From Arachis hypogaea (taxonomy: Eukaryota; Streptophyta; Magnoliopsida; Fabales; Fabaceae): a stretch of 64,000 nucleotides of DNA. The notes under the pieces were generated by a model. It saw only the letters and a list, made by a program, of their open reading frames with translations. It had not been told where the DNA came from and made no database searches. Within the stretch, counting starts at the first letter, position 1. Each line of letters begins with the position of its first letter. The stretch lies in NCBI RefSeq assembly GCF_003086295.3, contig NC_092052.1, forward strand, positions 28,619,427-28,683,426. Reading direction: 5' to 3'. Shown piece after piece: positions 34,815-47,196 of the stretch. The translations under genes were made by a program, and so were the position numbers.

Positions 34815-37800
34815 CTATCGCTTATGTCCACGTTGCGAAGACTCAAGCTTCTTTTTCCAGAAGGTCATGGCCTTTTCCACGACATCGATTGCCTTTGCAT
34901 TGTGTGATCTCAATACAAGGTCAACCGCTATTCGCATCCGAGTTTGTGAATTTACCGCCTGCAAGTCATGAAACCGCCGTCAGATTAGTTACTCAATTAT
35001 CAACGGTGTCAGATCAGAGTTTTAGGTATCCTCATCGTTGTGAAATTACATTCACGTAAACCATCATCCATTTTCGTTAAGAACGCACCGTAACACTGTG
35101 TATAGCCCATAGAGCACCCCTAATCATCCATTGCAAGACCCAAACACCGCAGTCCATCCTAAGACAAACAAATGAATACTTTCTTTAGAGACTGATCTAA
35201 TATCCATGCTATAGATAGAAGACGTTGCAGAAAGATAATGCTACACAACCATTATTAATAACATCATGACAAGATAACTCACGATAGGTGATGCTGTTGA
35301 GGCACGACAGGCTCCTCAAACGGGAAGGACGAGAAGCGTGGTCTTTCAGCAGTGGTCTTGGATAGCCACTTCGGTCCAATTGTTAGCGATTCCAGGTGTA
35401 GTGCCTATTTAAGAAACAAGTCGGAGGAAATCATTTACATTTAAATTCCTAAAATAAAAAATTCATGCCTACATCTAACCCAGTACACGCAGCCAGCAGA
35501 GGTAAAATAGTCATTTCGTGTGTTCCGACAAGGATCAAACCATGGAGACCCAGTAATGGTGGCTCCACCCGATGCCATTGTATTTATAAAATCTGCCAAC
35601 GTGCATTTCTATTAAGATTTCATACCATTATTAATTAAGATAGCTACACTAACAAGACTAGCAGAGACGAAGAACATAATTCAGCCATCACAGCCACAAG
35701 AAACTGAAATGTAGCCATGTATAATATCGCACACACTAATGTAGTTCAGGACTAACAATCATAAGATCGTAAAAGATATTACCCTAAGTAACCTAGGATT
35801 AATATGTATGATTTGGTACCCAATAACTACACTTACCACTTGCGTCATAGCAAGTTTTCTTGACTCGGTCTCGGTTGGACACTTGAACGAATCGAAGTAT
35901 ATCAGCCTCTGTCGGCGTACGTCCACGACCATCAAGTACCAGTGTCCATCTGTCCACATAGGTTGAAAGATCTGTTGGTCGCAAACGGGGGTAAGAAGAG
36001 CTTATTTTTAATAAGGAGTAAAACTTAGGACATAATAAATCACGTCTTCCAACATATATGGAAATCGTTTACAAACCTCTGTAACCTTGTCGACCTTGCA
36101 CCTCATATGCTTGCTCACAACCGCGTCCATGTTAGCCTGCGTCATACGTGTCCCTTGAAGTGCATCTTGCTGATGTCCAAGCGAAATGGGTCCCTAGTCA
36201 GTTAACGAAACTCAAACAAAACTATGTTGACTTTACGACACGCTCAAGACATGCTTAACCACACCCATGTACATGGTCGCCGCTACGTGTGTCCTGACTC
36301 ACCATGATCATAGTCGGCATGAACCACTGGTGCTGACTGGATGTCTTCGACAACATCGTTGCCACGATAGTAATAACCTGCAAATCAAGCAACCAACTTG
36401 TGTGAATGGATCTGGCACATTCGGCACAATTATAAATCCAAAGATAACAACTAATGCATTACAATAAACGTAAACACGCACGTCATCCATTACTCTTTCA
36501 TTTGGGCCAAGCGTTAATAATGCTGTTCTATCCGCAACGCAGTGACCAACGTCAGCCAGAATTTCACTGAAATGACATCCTTTCAGCGGTCAAAACATAC
36601 TCATTGATCTGGTTTTGCGTAATCAGAAGACAAATGTTCAATAAAGCATATAGTGTGTGGAGCTTTCCATCTGCCTAATAACGTTGGGGTCTCAAAGTCT
36701 ATTTCGCAAACAGTTTGTATGCCATAGTAAATGCACCCTAGAAAGAATTGGCTGAAAGCGTTTGTGGATATACCTCTTCGGAAGATCCTTGCTGAAGATG
36801 TACGTTGCAACAGGAAGCTCAACCCCTGCGAGGTCCATGCTCCGTGTGGGTACGAACGCCAGGTTGAAAGCCTAAATGAAATAGTGAAATACCACAACCA
36901 CTCTCGTTCGAGTCATGAAGTACGTGATTGGAAAATAATATTAAAAAAAACCCTAACCTTGGGGATCTTTTCCGTTTTGATGCATAGAAGGGCTGACTCA
37001 TCCACAATTCCATTGCTACCAACCGGGGCGAGGTTATTGTAGTGATTCTGTAGGCAGTTAGAGCGCCGGGGCGACTTACTACATGGAGGACGAGGACGTC
37101 GCGCCTGCGCACGTCGTTCGACGGTTAGATCAACCTGGTGGAAATCAGAGGAGCACTACTTAGATAAGCATGAAACGGAAAATTACAGTGCCGAAAGAAA
37201 CGGTTGCTCTACCAAAATAATTAAATGATTATGGTCTTAAGCCATACCAAGTTATGGGGTATGTTAGGCTGCGTTTTGGTTCTGGCGGAACGTCGATTGC
37301 GACTGGCCCTCTTAGACCTCTTGGACCTGAAAGGCATGTGATCCATGATGAAGTTTGCATCCATTGTTGGCGCGTACGTCGGATCAAGGTCCTGCGACGG
37401 GTACGTATCCTGAGAAGTAAGAGCGTCTTGCAGCAAATCATCTGGTCCTAGCTGCCGCTTAGCCGGGATCCCATTCCAACACGGGCATCTCACTCCGCTT
37501 TTCCGGGGACTCTGTTGCTGCCTGTCCTAAATCTTAACCAACGTAGTCAACGCCTTCCGAAATTCTGCAACAACCTGATTGTGCCGGCATATGCATTCGG
37601 TGAGCCTTCGAATTTCTCTATTTAGCCCGAGACGCTAGTGACGACACTCATTGCGATTGGGCTGCAATCCTGTTTCCACAATAGGTTAACGACAGCGATA
37701 ACTAAACATGTTTCAATGCAGCTGTTCATGGAATTTAACAAACTAATTACTAGACTAGTAACATGTATATACTTACGTTTGCAACACGAGCGCAGGAGGA

Positions 37801-38093
37801 TCCAGTACCGGTAAGGGACTGAGTTGGCTGGACATCGGTTCGCGGAGGTACGCTGCGGACATAACGATTGACGGAGTCAATATGCGGATATAAAAAGTAA
37901 CACATTTAGAATTGGAATGCTCTTTACCCATAGTGGAACGGGATCAAACCTGTTCGAGTGGGCAGGGGTTTTTCGCCTTGCGCAGGAGCTCCTCGACCCA
38001 GACTGCGTGGGCGACCAAGGACGAACACTGACGGCCGGTTCGCTGAAACCTAACCTCGAGGGCGACTTTCTTATTGTGTTGCTTGTAGCACGC
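34815..38093 (-). pseudogene. ULP1-type (C48) SUMO-protease-like gene of the MULE, multi-exon, one nonsense codon
   Basis: Exons read in phase, 5' to 3': 38093-37950, 37852-37777, 37634-37248, 37134-36958, 36871-36774, 36566-36482, 36377-36303, 36193-36077, 35971-35837, 35404-35283, 35158-35089, 34958-34815. Introns are GT/AG. The peptidase part has WTDGHWYLMVVDV (catalytic His), LIYFDSF (Asp), PRFSSFPFEEP, and MDCGVWVLQWM (Cys), so the triad is present. The C-terminus is RMRIAVDLVLRSH then a Lys-rich end with TAG at 34815-34817. One in-frame TAG at 37527-37529 breaks the third listed exon. More coding sequence probably lies upstream (38256-38420). ULP-like genes are known passengers of plant MULEs. 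Convergent with the transposase, 1.2 kb apart. Confidence 0.72.
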
Positions 38094-38720
38094 CTGCAAA
38101 CAACATGTAAGTATGCGGTTTAGGGTCAAGAAAATGAAATTTCATTAGGGACAAATGTTCCTGGCACCAAACGAAGATGATATCCAACTGAAAGTTGCTT
38201 GTGTTTGGGTTCTCTGCTTAGCTTGGCCCGTTAGAGGTTATTATCTTGTACTTACCTAGCTCATACAACGTCCAGTACTGGCTCAGAATTTGTGATGCCA
38301 TCAAAATTCCAGAATGATAGTTTCCAGTAAGCCCATTTGTACAAATTATTGGTCGGCCCATGAATGCACCCGGAAAAAAAGGCCTACGAGGCCCCACTTA
38401 GATGCCAACCTTTTTTTTTTCGGCAAATGCTTTTGAATTACGGTACGAAAATGGCCCAACAATTTTAAGACTTTTTGACGTTATGTAAACCCTAATTAAT
38501 TTGCATAGCTGTAAAAAAAATATTTTTTTTTCCAGCAGTTCTACGAGTACTGATTCGCTGATGTGGCTGATGCCGCCGGAAGACCCAGACGTCAACCATG
38601 GGGGTAACGTCCCCCGTAGAGATGAAGTGGAATGCGGTGAATAACTCCAACAATAACTAATGCCCATCCACAGATGCAACTATTGAGGACCATCTAATGA
38701 AACATAGTTTGTAATGCTAA
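38094..38720 (-). other. Probable 5' part of the ULP1-like gene
   Basis: The minus strand from about 38420 to 38256 is open and reads like coding sequence (FPGAFMGRPIICTNG; GILMASQILSQYW) up to a strong donor at 38255, but its phase does not fit the next exon with that donor. An earlier donor in the same stretch would fit. The gene start is unresolved. Confidence 0.4.
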
Positions 38721-40240
38721 CCTCCGTGAAATATAACTGGAGCCTCCACCTCCTTTTGATGTCGCGAGGGTATGCTTTGAATCTCCATCTTCCCCCTGGG
38801 ATGACATGTATCCCCGACGAATGGTTTCGAGAAGTGGAGCCTATGCCTGCCTGTTAGCCGTCAGAGATTCCCTAAAGATGCCACAACATGTGACATCCAG
38901 ATGATAAATCAGTGTAGGCCGTTTCCCAATGACGATCATGTAATCTTCATCGATTACATTGACTCATCCTTCAAAAATAGACGAGGATACCAAAGATCTA
39001 AGGGGTTTCTTGAACATGAAATGCCTAAGGTGGCAGTTACGTTTACTCTATTTGTCGTGGATGGTTCTTTTCAAATGGACGAATGTCACACATTAGACCG
39101 ACTACTCATGGGTTGTTCACATGCGTTGTGGTTCGTGGGGCTAGTTAGTGGATCTGAATCTCTTATGCTATACCTGTGACTCAGTTCTATGATCCCCTTA
39201 GCGAAGCCATTTTCCCTTCAAAACCTTGGCTGGAGTATCATGAAACTAGGTGCATCGCATAAGGGCATATGCCAATAACCCAAAGAAGTCACGGGTTTAG
39301 GCCAGGGACATTCTGGTCTTTTACAGCAAATTTTTTCCATAAAGCATGCCCGTAGCAGAGCTTCCCGCCAATATCTGTCAATCACGTCACCTCCGACCTA
39401 ATCCCAGCCTCGGGCACGCAACCATGGGGGCCTGCTCCCCTTACTAATGCTGCACGCTATTATAGATTCATAGGCATGTGTTTCTGCCGAACAGGGGTCG
39501 TGGACGCCGTTACGGACCAGGGTACACTAAAGGCGGGACTGGACTATCGACGTGATACATTCAACGGATGCAGTCTTCCAAAGGTGCTATACCGTTACGA
39601 CTTCGACGACATTGTTCGAATAGAAGCCTTCCCTTTGCATCTTCGGTATCAAATGGTCCTGCCTCTAGAATTGGTATTAATTGGATTTAATGGTTTAACA
39701 CGTAAGCATGCATCCATTTTATCCGGAGCGTTGAACTTAACTCTTTAGTTTAACATGAGAGTATATCTTCATAGTAGTAATTAGTAGAACACCCATCGTC
39801 TGAGTCGGTGAAATGGTAATCCTGTTAATTCGACAAATAATTATATTTTAGTATAATCAAATTATGACCAACCAAATTTCATTTAAGGGTAGATTAATAT
39901 AAACTGACACTTACTTAATTTTATAAATGCCTAATGTGTGTTAAATATCTGCTCTTAAATGAAAAAAAAAAACAGTTTCACAATGGAGGCCACTCAGATA
40001 AAGACGAATCTGAACGTAATTTTATAAAGATGTCTCCATGTTGTGTTTTTTAATTGGTTTCTGCGGAATTCACTCGGGGTTTTTCCTCAGACATTATTAA
40101 ATTCGTTGACAAATTTTCTTTCAAAATACAATACAAAATATTTAACGTTGAAGTGAAACAAGAAATATAATAAATTAATTATTTTACTTTTTTAAAGGGT
40201 TACTTTAAAAAAAAATTCACATTCTTCAAAAAAAAAATAA

Positions 40241-40317
<77 letters not shown>

Positions 40318-40479
40318 AGCTCTTAAAATTTGTGTACGTAAAATATTAAATAATTTTATCTTCGAACAATATACAGAATAATTACTAGATTATAATTATA
40401 TTATATGTTAAGATTCACTAATTAATATATCCCTGTTATTGTTAATATAAGCATTAGAAATAAATTTAATTCTTACAAC
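38721..40479. other. MULE interior, no recognised gene; (TA)n tract
   Basis: Two open frames (38901-39179 and 39476-39748, plus) show no known motif. From about 39760 the sequence becomes AT-rich and may be a later insertion. A (TA)n microsatellite of about 70 bp lies at 40244-40313. Confidence 0.4.
40244..40313. repeat. (TA)n microsatellite
   Basis: About 35 uninterrupted TA units. Confidence 0.9.
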
Positions 40480-40488
40480 TATTTGTAG

Positions 40489-41975
40489 CCTTTTTTATTT
40501 AAATAAAATAATAGAAGATCAAATATACGTAACTCTCTTAAATGAAATTTTAAACCGGGAGGCCCCTAAATTATGTAATAGATAAATCGTTTCAGGGTGA
40601 TGTGAGTTAGATAATGCATGAAACATGTTATCCTAGGACGATGTATGCATGAAATTTCTTGGACAAATGTACATAAATCGTCCCAAGCCAATGTGTCTTT
40701 CAAGTTTTATGTAAATCGTCCCACTTTAGCATGAGTTACGGTTTTCCCCCTAAAACCCACGACCCTAGCACGATTTACTTGTAAATACACAACCTCAGCA
40801 CCCGAGCACGATTTACGTGCAAATCCAAAACTAATAGATATCTTTAAACATAATTTTAATTAATACTTAAATATTTACGTTGAATATTAATTTCTCAATA
40901 AATTTAGGAAGTTAAAATTTTAATTAGTTAAATATTAGAATAATTCTAAAACCGAGTAAGATGTTCTTTGGATAACATATTTCATGTCGAGAGAATATCA
41001 CTGCTTTGACCAAATAACAATCAATAATTGAATATTTAGAGGATACAGGTAACACGAGCATAAAAATAAAGTGAAAAAATAAAAATACATAGCAAAGGTA
41101 GAATTTAAAAAAAAAAAAGAAATATAATTGAGTTGACAACTTGACGTACTAAAATTAATTTTGTAAAATTTCGTAAAATATTTATTTTGTGAATACTTAT
41201 AGATAAAGATCAAATTCATCTCAATATCCTATTAAAACTAAAACTGGGTTTACGTCAATTTTACAACCTTAAAGAAATAAGAATATTTTTATATTCATAA
41301 ACTATTTAGACATATAACCAAAAAGTATAATTATCTGAACATCATATAAACAAAATTTGGCTATAACTATCTAATACTTCATTAAAATTTTTCAATTTTT
41401 TTAGATATTCTCTTTGAAATAAAAAAAGAGTTATTCATACACAATAATTTAGTCTTTTAAATGAAGTTTTTTTATTTATTTTAAAAGATAAATCTTTGTA
41501 GCAAAAAATTCATTTTTTATAATCATTTTTTTAACTAATTAAAATTTTCTCTTCCTAAATTTATTAAGAAGTTAACATTCAACCTAAATATTTAAGTACA
41601 AATTATAATTGTGTCCTAAATATATCTATTAGTTTTAGATTTGTACGTAACTCGTGCTTGGATGCTGTGGTTGTGTATTTGCACGTAAATAGTGCTAGGG
41701 TTATGGGCTTCAGGTGAAAAAACGTAACTCATGCTAAGATGAGACGATTTACATACAACTTGAAAAATACATTAGGTTGGAACGATTTATGTGCATTTGT
41801 AATAAAAATTTCATGTATAAATCGTCTTAGGGTAACATGTTTAATACATTATTTAACTCACATCACCCTGAGACGATTTATATATTATATAGTTTAGGAG
41901 ATTAACGTTTGAAATTTCATTTAAGGGATTCACCTAATTTTGATCTTCTATTAATTTATTTAAATAGAAAAGCCA
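40489..41975. mobile_element. Non-autonomous Mutator-like element with about 450-bp TIRs
   Basis: A perfect 9-bp TSD, TATTTGTAG, at 40480-40488 and 41976-41984. Arms 40489-40945 and 41535-41975 are inverted copies, for example 'cataatagaagatca'-type outer words, a 'gggtgatgtgagtta' word and 'acgatttacgtgcaaat'. The roughly 590-bp centre is unrelated and has no credible gene. It is nested inside the giant element. Both arms carry several repeats of a 'cgattta' motif. Confidence 0.88.
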
Positions 41976-41984
41976 TATTTGTAG

Positions 41985-43786
41985 TGTAGCAGAATACATG
42001 TAATATTAACTATGTAAAGAAAATTTCACCTCTCACATCAAATAGTCTCTACAACGTATAACTTAATAGTCGTTACTCCATCTAAGCATGTCGTTAACAG
42101 TTTTGTGGGCCATTGACAACAAATAAGTTAAATTTGTGAGACTAAATTGAGTAAATCAAAATTTTTGAAAATTAGATTGAAACATAGTTGTTAGAACCGA
42201 GCGAGCGATCGAACCGGTCAACATACAGGTTTACTGGCTAATTGGTTGTACTGATAAATCACTGGTTGAAACGATAAAATGGATGTCAGGTAAACATAAA
42301 TTATGAAATAGTCAAAAAACATAAAATTGAAACTTTTAAATACATATATTCCCTAACACTTGATGAAGAATCAAGTTTCAACTTCTAAATATAACTAATG
42401 TAAAAGAATTCTTAACATTTTGATACAACAATAGAATCTTATTCTGATACAATACAAAAATAAGTAACTAACATAGCCTACCATCTAACTATCATATCAC
42501 TAAATTTTAACGCTAACATCAACGCAAATAACCTTAATCAGAGTTCTAGCAATAAAGAAGATCAAGTAAATTAAAATTTTTTAATGAAATTTATACTTAT
42601 ATTAATAATGGTATATACTTAAAAATTAATTAATTTTAAAAATATAAATAACAAAAAATAAATTAATTTAGACGTTTACGCATGCTATGTAAATAGTATT
42701 TGTGAAATATAATAGTTAGAGTTGCAATGGCTAAGTGACAAGTAGAGGTTGCCTTTTGCTCCAAGGTTCTTTGTTCGAGCATCTGTGGAGACATTTTGAA
42801 TTCTTTTTTCGAGCAGAGCATTTCGGTTAGACCAGTTTGCAATGGCTCTAACCGGTTCACACCGCTTTTATTCCTTGAACTATCCAACGGGTAAACCTAA
42901 CCGAACAACGGTTCAGTTCTAGTCCGATTAAGTAGTCTTTCGGTTTAACGATCCGACCCTGTTCGGTTGTTACAGCTTTGTATTTAAATACGAACAAATT
43001 TGATATCTGATCCAGACAGATAATCCGCATAATTAGTTTACTGCGGACTGGATCGAAATTTCAGCAATATCCCATATGCAAACACTGCTATCAATCATTA
43101 ACAAAAAATACAAACTCCGTAACTCGATCCTAGACTCACGACTTTGTCCGAGTTCGGCCGAGTCTAGCCGAGTTTACTCAGGATAGAGGCTATGCCCGAG
43201 TCAACTCGGTTCCATAACTATACTCGTAAATTTGCACAAGTTTAGGAGTTAACTCGAGAGTTTGACAACAATACTCGTACTAGTTTAATATTTGTATTCA
43301 TCATTAAATGTTTATAGGATTACTCGTAGATAAATTTTGGAAAAAAGACATGGAAATGATTTTTAAATTTATTTTTAGATAAACCTTTTTTGCAATTTTA
43401 AACTGTATTTTAAGTTTTGTTTAGTAATAATAATTGTTGACCATCCTATAATTATTCATTTTTTTTTATCATATATAAATAAATTACACATAACAAAACT
43501 TTTTTTTGTTATTCAGTCATCCTTTTTAAAAAATAATTAGTTATTAACATAAAGTTAGATTATAATTATCACAATAGAAATGTTCCTGTCTTTTTACATG
43601 TGTGACTAATTGGTTGTGTAAAATATTACTCTTAATTATAAATAAGTATTCTAATTTAAAAAATTCGAAAACTCAATTAAAAAGATACGAAACAGTGACG
43701 TTAAATTATTACAACTCGTTAAATTTAAAATATTTGAAATTTAATTAAAAATTATTCAAAATTTAAAGTCTATAAAGATTTATATT
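41985..43786. other. AT-rich nested DNA with a possible further MITE
   Basis: No gene. 42186-42980 has loosely inverted ends ('ttgttagaaccgagcgagcgatcgaaccgg' type against the reverse complement of 'cggtttaacgatccgaccctgttcggttgttac'), suggesting an old TIR element. At 42720-42785 'gcaatggctaagtgac' and 'tttgttcgagcat' weakly recall tRNA A and B boxes. Confidence 0.4.
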
Positions 43787-44318
43787 TTTTCATACCCTGG
43801 ACCAACGCTAGGGCCCAGGATCCAAGTAAAAGGACCCAACCCAAAAGAGTTGAGCCTCACACTACACAGACCAGATGCCACGAAGTCGGCTATCTTCACG
43901 ACTTGCTCTAAAGAAGTTGGTACGAGGATCAGCTGGCAGATAAACCCTCCCTCAAGAGGATAACTGCCCCTAGAATCTCTCTTACCACTTCCAAGAGCCA
44001 TATCTCAACCTACCTAAGATAAAGGGACGGTTACCACCCTAAATAAGTGGCACCACTCCAACGGTGGTTATTGGCTCACCACTATAAATACACTAACATG
44101 TCTCAGCTATCTCTAAGTCCCAATACTCTGTAGACCTGCTCACACCCTTGCTGACTTAGGCATCGGAGTGTCTTTGCAGGTACCACCCCCCATTCGTTCA
44201 TACTCACAAGTCGGACGGAGGCCCCCAAGGCGCAAACCCGCTCAAAGGCTTCCTACTTCAAACGACTGGGCTAACCTAGCAAGTCCAGCCCACCATCTCC
44301 GGTTACCCATCGTAACAG
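43787..44318 (+). repeat. LTR-like fragment (probably Ty3/gypsy or TRIM)
   Basis: A GC-richer segment starting near 'cataccctggacc' and ending 'cccatcgtaaca' has a TATA box (CTATAAATAC, about 44081-44090). It also carries a 'cttaggcatcggagtgtctt' word that I associate with plant LTR retrotransposons. The 3' end has CA, but no 5' TG or TSD was found, so the fragment is probably 5'-truncated. Confidence 0.45.
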
Positions 44319-46287
44319 TATTCAACGTGTTTTGTTATAAATATATTTAATACCCTGTTATATCATTTTGGTTGAAGTTGTTTTCTATAGTAATAATTTT
44401 TTAGTGACAGTTCATTACGAAAAACCATCTATTCAAAAATTTTTAAAAACTAATTCATGTTATCTATATTTTCTTAGATTCCATTCTCCGTGTCCTAAAA
44501 ATTTTATTTACTTATAACGCTTATTTTAACAATAAAAACAATTTTAATAAGTAAATTGGAGTCTATGACATATTTGTTATGCATTCAACTGTTTTATATA
44601 CTACACGAATATGATATATAAAACTTCATGCCGGGGTTTTCTTCCCTTGCTCTAGTAGGAAGAGCAATTTACGGTCCAACAATTCGTGAATGTTACTAAC
44701 TTGATCCACACTAGGGTTTACGGTTTTCTTCCCATGTCACAGTTTCCGTTGCCGCATCAATTATATATCCTCTCACTCAATAGAAATAGTAACCTTGCAT
44801 TGAATACTCTGTGAAACTATTTTGATTTAACAGACCTGACCGATGCATGGGAGATTCCATTTCGACTTCCAACAGTCCCGATACTTACTGCACAGTGGGA
44901 ACTAACGTTCTGAGATGTTTCGTCAAGCCCAAGTGTGGAGGCATTATCTTTGGTTTGTACTGGTTGAGATGCTGAATACATATGAAAGACTATGCAGGTT
45001 AGGCCGACGTTACCATTTCCATAGTCCGTGTGTTTTTCTAGTGGTAACTAAATTTACTCTGATTGTCATCTGTTTATTAGCGGCGACCTATGTAAGTGGC
45101 CAGGTTGGCTGCATGTATGTTTTTCTCTATGTCTCGGTTGACTATGCTTGTCAGCCGTCTGTTGGAAGTGAGCCTCCTTGGCATGTGTGGTACGCTCCGC
45201 TTTTCGCTCTTGCTAGGAAATCGACCACGCCGGGATGCACTAACGTTACAGTCTCCGTAGGTTAACAAATGAGTCATAAGACTGCGAACGAAGACATAAA
45301 TGTGATCTACAATCGCAAATATCATTCCTTACTATATCATTCCTCTTCGTAAATCCTCTTCATGTTACCATTTTAGAGGTATTTGTCAATTAATATTACT
45401 CACGATACGGTCGTTTTTTTTTAATCTTTACCCACCGAGACAACAAGACAAAAGATGAGAAAATAATCAAATATAAAAAAGGAACTAAATATCTGAAATA
45501 ACCAACATTTTGGAAAATTCTAAATTTCTAATTAGAAAATTAAAAAAAAACTAAAATATAGTTAAAGATTTATTTATCTTCTTATAAAAAGATAAATAGT
45601 TCTCATCGTTAGATACTATGAAAATATTTGAAACTTCATAATAATTTTGATATCGAAACTCCGTTTAGTAATTAGATCTTCCCGACGATCCTTTAGAAGG
45701 ACGTTTGATTTTTTGATATATGATTATTTCCGTGCAATATATTCTAGATTCCATATTTTCAGAAATGTAGAAAGTAATTTTTAGAAAGGTAACACAAACC
45801 TCAAATTTAAATTGTATCTACGATTATTATTTTACTATTAAGTTCGATTTCAACAGAGAATTTTCTCTACTTATTTTATCCCTAAATTGTCCCCATCAGA
45901 GTTCAACTCACGTTCGTGTTAGTTTCTCGAGGTCACAATAAAATGTTAACTACGGTAACAGTATTCTCCTGGAAAACATCATAATAAAATTAAAAAAACT
46001 AACGGAATGTTTAACCGAAAAAAGTTATTGGTATTATTATTAGAAATTACTGAAAATGATTACAACCAAAACTAATTCACACTCTATCAAGAAATTAAAA
46101 TAATTAACTCCCATAAAATTAATTATAACAAATTCATGTATCGAACATGAATAACTTGAGGACGTCAAAAAAAGTTAATAAATCAAAAATATTTTTGGAA
46201 AAACCAACAGCGGGCCATAGGGACTGATTCGTTTGGAAAAAAGAGTCAGCAAAGAAACTGAAAACCCTTACTAGTGGACAACTCCTT
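44319..46287. other. MULE interior, no recognised gene
   Basis: An open frame at 44915-45265 (plus) has a hydrophobic middle but no known motif. The rest is non-coding. Confidence 0.4.
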
Positions 46288-46408
46288 TATAAATGGAGAG
46301 CCTGACACAGGTTTTGGATATATCCTTTGTGAAGCCAGTCAACCCATCCTCCTGATAGAACTCACAAGAAGCTTAGAGGAGTTCTAGCGTGGTCGTAGAA
46401 ACGAAAGG
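46288..46408 (+). promoter_or_regulatory. TATA box and 5' leader of dsRBD-like gene
   Basis: TTATAAAT at 46288-46295, about 115 bp upstream of the ATG at 46409, in a C/T-rich context. Confidence 0.55.
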
Positions 46409-47196
46409 ATGTCCAACAGCAACACCTTCCAGGGCACGTACGAAGAGGCGGCATCCATAGAGCACATCCGCGCTCTAATCGCCGAAGCACGCGCCAACGG
46501 TCCGGCTCCGATCCCCATTGCAGATCGTGTGAGGCAAGAACGGTGGGCCTCCGAAAACCCCGACGAGGTTGCCAGGCTCATTCGCAACACCCGGAGAAGG
46601 GGCCCAGGTATTCCATCTCACATATTTCAAGCACACTAGGTTTCCTCCTTTTCAGTGAACAGCTTCTAACGAAGGGATCCCCGTTAGTTCATCTTCGTGA
46701 CCACTCTTGACATATAATTTTTGTTCCTGTAGCCGACGAGATGATCCCAGATCGTGACTGGAGCAAGGTCGCCGGTTGGAGGAGCCGCCAAACTGCCTTG
46801 AGACAACTATGCAAGGAGCTGTCTAGACCCGCTCCTTATTACCAGATCCAAACACGAGACTTCACGGTTGTGGGCATTGTTCACAGATTTTTCGTTTTGA
46901 TCCCTCCGGGACTGGCTACCGATGCCTTGTCTGCAGTTGGGAGGTTCTCAACTGATCCTCACCTTGCTCGGGAAGATACGGCAGCGGAGATGATCCGCAT
47001 ATTTCTGGAGATATCCGGAAAGCACCTCAATGATTACAACTACGACCTACTGGACGAGGCGCTTACAATGAATTACGAGCTACAATGGGAGATCGGGGCG
47101 GTGAAGTCCAGTTACAGAGAGCTACGCTCCTCCTACAGGTACGCTCTACGGTGCAACAACCCGGATTTGGTAGACTCTGACTCCGACTCTTCTTAA
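46409..47196 (+). CDS. Two-exon gene, protein with dsRNA-binding-domain-like region
   Basis: Exon 1 is 46409-46607, exon 2 46733-47196; the join (GGCCCAG|GTATTC ... TGTAG|CC) is in phase and gives 220 aa with no disruption. The N-terminus is Ala/Arg/Glu-rich (EHIRALIAEARANGPAP; DRVRQERWASENP). Residues about 86-150 read LRQLCKELSRPAPYYQI, then HRFFVLI, then GRFSTDPHLAREDTAAEMI. This follows the dsRBD order: P-x-Y, a central H-x-F-x-V strand, and a final basic/Ala helix. The C-terminus is helical and then acidic (LVDSDSDSS). The dsRBD reading is by eye and unproven. It has a TATA box and its own intron, and lies inside the giant MULE. Function unknown; an RNA-binding accessory of the element is one option. 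Confidence 0.6.

Noticed and set aside
36601..36897. 98-codon minus-strand open frame
   Set aside because: It overlaps a ULP1-gene exon in another frame. The in-phase reading (AFNLAFVPTRSMDLAG) with consensus splice sites explains the region better.
37635..37637. Apparent stop codon in the ULP1-like gene
   Set aside because: The TAG is the end of a 3' splice site (cactag|CGTCTC). The exon starts just after it in the right phase, so it is not a nonsense mutation.
42720..42790. tRNA-derived SINE
   Set aside because: A- and B-box resemblance is weak, there is no tail or TSD, and it may belong to a decayed TIR element.
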